10,716 nucleotides of DNA, from contig USSA01000094.1 of the NCBI GenBank assembly GCA_900557255.1, forward strand, positions 1 to 10,716, written 5' to 3'. Shown here piece by piece: positions 6,438 through 10,716 of this stretch. Each line of letters opens with the position of its first letter. The first letter of the stretch is position 1. The position numbers and the translations under genes were made by a program. The stretch comes from an uncultured Prevotella sp. GTDB taxonomy: Bacteria > Bacteroidota > Bacteroidia > Bacteroidales > Bacteroidaceae. The notes below the pieces were generated by a model. It was not told the origin of the DNA. It saw nothing but the letters and a program-made list of their open reading frames with translations, and ran no database searches.

Positions 6438-6486
6438 ACTTATAAAAACAAAAAGCCGTCCAGCATTGAAAAAATGCTGGACGGCC
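6438..6486 (-). terminator. Intrinsic terminator of gap
   Basis: A 13-bp perfect stem (6455-6467 with 6473-6485, GC-rich core GCCGTCCAGC) and a 5-nt loop are followed on the minus strand by TTTTTGTTTTTATAAG. It lies 29-30 nt beyond the gap stop codon and should separate gap from miaA. Confidence 0.93.
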
Positions 6487-6514
6487 ATATACTTAATCGT
6501 TAAGAGGCAACGAA

Positions 6515-7558
<1,044 letters not shown>

Positions 7559-7666
7559 TTAAATTAAAAGTTTAATAAAATTACTTTTTTAACTGCTTTC
7601 AAGCGTTCATCCGATGCTGAAACATTCAAAATTTTACGCCTTAGAGCATTTTTCTTCTTTTCGAGC

Positions 7667-7696
7667 GCAAAGTTACTAATTTTTTTCTAACTTTGC
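7667..7696. repeat. Inverted repeat across the gap promoter
   Basis: GCAAAGTTA (7667-7675) and TAACTTTGC (7688-7696) are exact reverse complements separated by 12 bp. The left arm is the gap -7 box read from the other strand. The right arm overlaps the gap -33 TTG. It may be an operator, or two promoter-like boxes facing each other. Confidence 0.6.
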
Positions 7697-7698
7697 AA
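7668..7698 (-). promoter_or_regulatory. Promoter of gap
   Basis: On the minus strand, TTG (7698-7696), a 20-bp spacer and TAACTTTG (7675-7668) match the Bacteroidota consensus. Transcription should start near 7663, giving a leader of about 115 nt, much longer than those of the other promoters in this window. Confidence 0.78.
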
Positions 7699-7898
7699 CC
7701 AGAATGAGTATTAAATAAGTTAAAAAAGAATAGTAGAGTTTTAATATTGGCATTATTTTCACTCATTACATGCCATACTGACAACTCCATATTGCAAAAA
7801 GCAAAGGAAAAACTCAGCATTCTATACCTTATTATATATATAAGAAAAGAGAAAAAGAAGAACAATCAAACTATAGTTATAATTAAAAAGATAAAAGT

Positions 7899-8327
7899 AT
7901 GAGTAAATTTTTGAATGAATTCAAGGAATTCGCCATGCGTGGCAATGTGCTCGACATGGCTGTCGGTGTCATCATCGGTGGTGCCTTTGGCAAAATCGTA
8001 AGCTCTGTTGTAGATGACGTCATCATGCCTCCTATAGGATGGCTGATTGGCGGCGTGAATTTCGCCGACCTCAAATTCACCCTACCTACCGTCAATGTAG
8101 CGGGCGAGGAACTGAAGGCGGCTACCATCAACTACGGTAACTTCCTCCAGACCTGTTTCGACTTCCTCATCGTTGCCTTCTGTATCTTCATGCTCATCAA
8201 GGTGGTGAACAAGATTTCCAAGAAGAAGGAAGAGGAAAAACCGGCAGAAGCTCCTAAGGATCCGGAGCCAAGCAATGAAGAAAAACTCCTCATGGAAATA
8301 CGTGATCTCCTGAAGAACCAGAAATAA
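7899..8327 (+). CDS. mscL: Large-conductance mechanosensitive channel
   Basis: MscL forms a homopentameric inner-membrane pore that opens under membrane tension during osmotic downshock and releases solutes. The 142-residue protein begins with an amphipathic N-terminal helix ([14 protein letters not shown]). TM1 (about 17-45) follows, with the small-residue-rich [16 protein letters not shown] pore-lining stretch. A periplasmic loop (about 46-77) leads to TM2 (about 80-102). The cytoplasmic tail has a basic cluster (KISKKK), a Glu/Pro-rich linker and a final helix ([16 protein letters not shown]) of the pentameric bundle. The length is typical of the family. It is monocistronic and ends at a terminator shared with guaA. 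Confidence 0.97.
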   Translation: MSKFLNEFKEFAMRGNVLDMAVGVIIGGAFGKIVSSVVDDVIMPPIGWLIGGVNFADLKFTLPTVNVAGEELKAATINYGNFLQTCFDFLIVAFCIFMLIKVVNKISKKKEEEKPAEAPKDPEPSNEEKLLMEIRDLLKNQK

Positions 8328-8332
8328 GAATA

Positions 8333-8365
8333 AAAAAAGTCGCCCTCTTTGAAGGCGACTTTTTT
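8333..8365. terminator. Bidirectional terminator between mscL and guaA
   Basis: The arms AAAAAAGTCGCC (8333-8344) and GGCGACTTTTTT (8354-8365) pair fully around a 9-nt loop. The A/T-runs give U-tracts in both directions. It lies five bases after the mscL stop codon and eight bases from the guaA stop codon. Confidence 0.92.
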
Positions 8366-8372
8366 ATTCTGT

Positions 8373-9983
8373 TTATTCCCACTCAATTGTCGAAGGTGGT
8401 TTTGAAGAGATGTCATAACATACACGGTTTACACCCTTCACCTTATTAATAATCTCATTACTTACCTTAGCCATGAAATCATAAGGAAGATGTGCCCAGT
8501 CAGCAGTCATCGCATCAGTACTGGTTACAGCACGCAAGGCAACCGGGTGCTCGTATGTACGCTCATCACCCATCACACCTACTGAACGGACAGTAGAAAG
8601 CAATACGGTACCAGCCTGCCAGATCTGATCGTAGAGAGAAACCTCGATCTCGCCATTCTGCATGTCAGCAGGAACACCGGCAGCCAGGACGCGACGAGCT
8701 TCCTCACCACTCAACTTCACCTTATACTCACGCAAGCCACGGATATAGATATCGTCAGCATCCTGAAGGATACGTACCTTCTCAGGAGTGATATCGCCCA
8801 AGATACGGACAGCCAAACCAGGACCTGGGAATGGGTGACGAGTAATCAGGTGCTCTGGCATACCCATAGAGCGACCTACACGGCGAACCTCATCCTTGAA
8901 CAGCCACTTCAAAGGCTCACACAACTGAAGGTTCATCTCCTTAGGAAGACCACCTACGTTGTGATGACTCTTGATCACCTTACCGGTGATATTCAAGCTC
9001 TCGATACGGTCAGGATAGATGGTACCCTGAGCCAACCACTTGGCACCAGTCTGCTTTTTAGCCTCAGCATTGAAAACCTCCACGAAGTCGCGGCCGATAA
9101 TCTTACGCTTCTTCTCAGGGTCAGTAACACCAGCCAGGTCAGCAAAGAACTTCTCTGATGCATCCACGCCGATTACATTCAAGCCCAAGCACTTGTAATC
9201 TTCCATCACGTCACGGAACTCATTCTTGCGGAGCATACCGTGGTCAACGAAGATACAGGTAAGGTTCTTACCGATAGCCTTGTTCAAGAGAACGGCAGCC
9301 ACACTGGAGTCAACACCGCCAGAAAGACCGAGGATAACCTTATCGTCGCCCAACTGTTCCTTCAACTCAGCAACTGTTGTCTCAACAAAAGAGTCAGCAC
9401 TCCAGTCCTGCTTACTTCCGCAGATACCAACCACGAAGTTCTTCAAGAGCTGTGTACCCTGCAAAGAGTGGAACACCTCCGGGTGGAACTGTACTGCCCA
9501 TACAGGCTGTTTGGTAGAAGCATAAGCAGCATACTTCACATTAGCAGTAGAAGCGATGCACTTGTAATCATCAGGGATAGCAGTGATGGTATCACCATGG
9601 CTCATCCAAACCTGAGAATTCTCGATGAATCCCTTGAACAAAGGATTCTCCTTATCGAACTGCTCCAAGTTGGCACGACCATACTCACGGCTGTCAGCAG
9701 CCTCCACCTTACCGCCCTGGGCGTAAGAGAGGAACTGAGCACCGTAGCAGATGCCGAGTACAGGAATGCGGCCGATAAACTGGCTCAGATCTACCTTGAA
9801 AGCTTCCGGATCATGAACGGAATAAGGGCTACCGCTCAAGATGACACCAATGACAGATGGGTCATCCTTTGGAAACTTGTTGTAAGGCATGATCTCGCAG
9901 AAGGTATCGAGTTCACGGACACGACGGCCGATGAGCTGTGTGGTCTGTGAACCGAAATCCAAAATAATAATCTTCTGTTGCAT
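8373..9983 (-). CDS. guaA: GMP synthase (glutamine-hydrolysing)
   Basis: GuaA converts XMP to GMP using ATP and glutamine, the last step of guanine nucleotide synthesis. The 536-residue protein has an N-terminal class I glutamine amidotransferase domain ([18 protein letters not shown] from residue 7). Its nucleophile Cys79 lies in GICYGAQ, with His167 and Glu169 in FHPEV. The ATP-pyrophosphatase domain follows with the P-loop SGGVDSS (221-227). The C-terminal dimerisation domain has [15 protein letters not shown] and the conserved end STIEWE. All catalytic residues are present, and the length is slightly above the common 510-525. No good promoter match is seen in the 74-bp gap upstream, so it may share a transcript with the upstream nucleotidyltransferase or use an atypical promoter. 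Confidence 0.98.
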   Translation of the reverse strand: MQQKIIILDFGSQTTQLIGRRVRELDTFCEIMPYNKFPKDDPSVIGVILSGSPYSVHDPEAFKVDLSQFIGRIPVLGICYGAQFLSYAQGGKVEAADSREYGRANLEQFDKENPLFKGFIENSQVWMSHGDTITAIPDDYKCIASTANVKYAAYASTKQPVWAVQFHPEVFHSLQGTQLLKNFVVGICGSKQDWSADSFVETTVAELKEQLGDDKVILGLSGGVDSSVAAVLLNKAIGKNLTCIFVDHGMLRKNEFRDVMEDYKCLGLNVIGVDASEKFFADLAGVTDPEKKRKIIGRDFVEVFNAEAKKQTGAKWLAQGTIYPDRIESLNITGKVIKSHHNVGGLPKEMNLQLCEPLKWLFKDEVRRVGRSMGMPEHLITRHPFPGPGLAVRILGDITPEKVRILQDADDIYIRGLREYKVKLSGEEARRVLAAGVPADMQNGEIEVSLYDQIWQAGTVLLSTVRSVGVMGDERTYEHPVALRAVTSTDAMTADWAHLPYDFMAKVSNEIINKVKGVNRVCYDISSKPPSTIEWE

Positions 9984-9991
9984 AATATCTA

Positions 9992-10030
9992 ATTTTAATT
10001 TACAGTTTACAATTTATAGTTTATAGTAAT
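9992..10030. repeat. Degenerate short-period AT repeat upstream of guaA
   Basis: On the minus strand the stretch reads as drifting units CTATAAA, CTATAAATT, GTAAACT and GTAAATT. It lies in the guaA leader/promoter area and continues as one arm of the adjacent hairpin. No function is known to me. Confidence 0.5.
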
Positions 10031-10068
10031 CTTGCTATACGGCATAGCCGCTATTAACTATAAACTAT
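10016..10068. repeat. Long imperfect hairpin overlapping the 3' end of the nucleotidyltransferase gene
   Basis: The outer arms ATAGTTTATAGTAAT (10016-10030) and ATTAACTATAAACTAT (10053-10068) pair with one unpaired base. An inner stem GCTAT/ATAGC (10034-10038 with 10044-10048) closes on a 5-nt loop. The stop codon and last codons of the upstream gene lie in the right arm. It has no GC-rich stem with a clean U-tract, so it is not a standard terminator, but it could still form in RNA between the two genes. Confidence 0.65.
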
Positions 10069-10716
10069 CAACTAACGATTTCAGGAATGCTTCCGCCTCT
10101 TTCAGCGTCTCCTGCTTTCCCACATCCATCAGCTTGAGGTCGTTCTTTACATATCCCTCTATGCGCACCTTGTCGCAATGCTTCAGATAGAAGTCCATGA
10201 TAGGGAACTTGTCCGGTTCCTCCTCCATCAATGGAAAGAGCGATGGAGCAACCATGTGGATGCCCGAGAAAGCATACATCTTATAATCTTTGGGATTGAG
10301 ATCAGGATAAGGACTCTTCACCTCGCCCGTTTCTATATTCGTCCATCCCACCAGTCGCATGCTGTCATCAAAGAGCAGATAGCGCTTGGTCTTGCGTTCG
10401 CTCACCATCAGGCGGGCAGCAATCATATCCCTGCTCTCCATCTGGTAGAATTTCTTCAGATCTACATTACTCAGAATATCCACGTTGTGGATAAGAATAG
10501 GCTCTGACTGGTTGAAGAGCGGCCATGCCTTCCGGATACCTCCACCCGTTTCGAGCAGCTTTTCACTCTCATCACTAATACGGATGTCCATACCGAAGTT
10601 GTCATGTGCTCTGAGATAATCGATAATTTGTTGGGAGAAATGATGCACGTTCACTACAATGCGAGTGAAACCGGCATCCTTCAACTGAAAGATGACACGT
10701 TTGAGCAAAGGTTCTC
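10058..10716 (-). CDS. Sugar-1-phosphate nucleotidyltransferase, MurNAc-1-P uridylyltransferase-like (partial, N-terminus missing)
   Basis: A GT-A-fold nucleotidyltransferase that makes an NDP-sugar from a sugar-1-phosphate and NTP. Visible features are PLLKRVIFQLKDAGF at the left edge (the usual 'kP-hydrophobic' helix), LETGGGIRKAWPLF and NVDIL, a metal-binding segment like the N-x-D of this family. A C-terminal MDVGKQETLKEAEAFL stretch is typical of the end of these proteins. The frame is open through the window edge: the codons before the apparent TTG at 10708 read Glu-Pro, so this is an internal position. The N-terminal G-x-G-T-R-x-x-P nucleotide-binding loop lies outside. The LETGGGI motif is seen in MurU-type enzymes of peptidoglycan recycling, but the sugar is not proven. 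The last codons (SLVDSL-stop) are written by a repeat arm. Confidence 0.85.
   Translation of the reverse strand, partial: EPLLKRVIFQLKDAGFTRIVVNVHHFSQQIIDYLRAHDNFGMDIRISDESEKLLETGGGIRKAWPLFNQSEPILIHNVDILSNVDLKKFYQMESRDMIAARLMVSERKTKRYLLFDDSMRLVGWTNIETGEVKSPYPDLNPKDYKMYAFSGIHMVAPSLFPLMEEEPDKFPIMDFYLKHCDKVRIEGYVKNDLKLMDVGKQETLKEAEAFLKSLVDSL

Noticed and set aside
7688..7695. A plus-strand TAACTTTG as possible mscL promoter
   Set aside because: No TTG occurs 19-21 bp upstream, and it would leave a leader of about 200 nt. It is better described as one arm of the inverted repeat.
7641..7865. A 74-codon minus-strand frame upstream of gap
   Set aside because: It is low-complexity, Phe/Lys-rich and overlaps the gap promoter and leader; no recognisable domain or ribosome site.
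9240..9950. A 236-codon plus-strand frame inside guaA
   Set aside because: Antisense to a fully conserved guaA sequence with intact motifs; no independent support.
10706..10708. TTG as the true start of the nucleotidyltransferase
   Set aside because: The frame continues upstream as Glu-Pro-Leu-Leu, matching the internal helix of the family. The required N-terminal nucleotide-binding loop must lie beyond the window.

Overview
The window reads as chromosomal DNA of a Bacteroidales bacterium, most likely of the Prevotella/Segatella group. The grounds are: (i) promoters of the Bacteroidota type (TTG, 19-20 bp spacer, TAnnTTTG) before several genes; (ii) AT-rich leaders mostly without Shine-Dalgarno sequences; (iii) a glycogen cluster with the debranching enzyme / glycosyltransferase / GH57 order known in Bacteroidales; (iv) protein sequences of that character. 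The genus is an inference from style, not from a search.

Layout. Positions 1-3370 (minus strand) hold a glycogen/alpha-glucan operon: a GH133-type glycogen debranching enzyme, then a GT4/GT5-type glycosyltransferase (probable glycogen synthase), then the first 18 codons of a GH57 amylase-like protein cut by the window edge. Facing away from it is a 234-residue Crp/Fnr-type regulator (3583-4287, plus). The 212-bp region between them has two divergent promoters, a perfect 16-bp palindrome and a second imperfect inverted repeat, which makes it the most interesting regulatory spot here. A terminator that looks bidirectional separates the regulator from a convergent lipid-kinase-like gene (4365-5294, minus) whose signature motifs are altered. 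Behind that lies miaA (5413-6381, minus), whose promoter sits so close to the start codon that the mRNA may be leaderless. Next comes gap (6515-7546, minus), with a strong terminator and a leader of about 115 nt.

A 352-bp region separates gap from the divergent mscL (7899-8327, plus). mscL and guaA (8373-9983, minus) converge on a shared terminator. Upstream of guaA, and overlapping the last codons of the next minus-strand gene, is a short repeat-rich segment that can fold into a hairpin. The window ends inside a sugar-1-phosphate nucleotidyltransferase gene (10058 to beyond 10716), resembling MurNAc-1-phosphate uridylyltransferases.

How the genes work together: the first three minus-strand genes plausibly make and remodel glycogen, and the adjacent Crp-like protein is a reasonable candidate for their regulator. 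The remainder are housekeeping functions (tRNA modification, glycolysis, osmotic safety valve, GMP synthesis, cell-wall sugar activation) without obvious shared purpose. I see no mobile element, CRISPR array, tRNA/rRNA gene, phage gene or defence system. No new multi-gene system is evident; the points worth following are regulatory structures and motif deviations.
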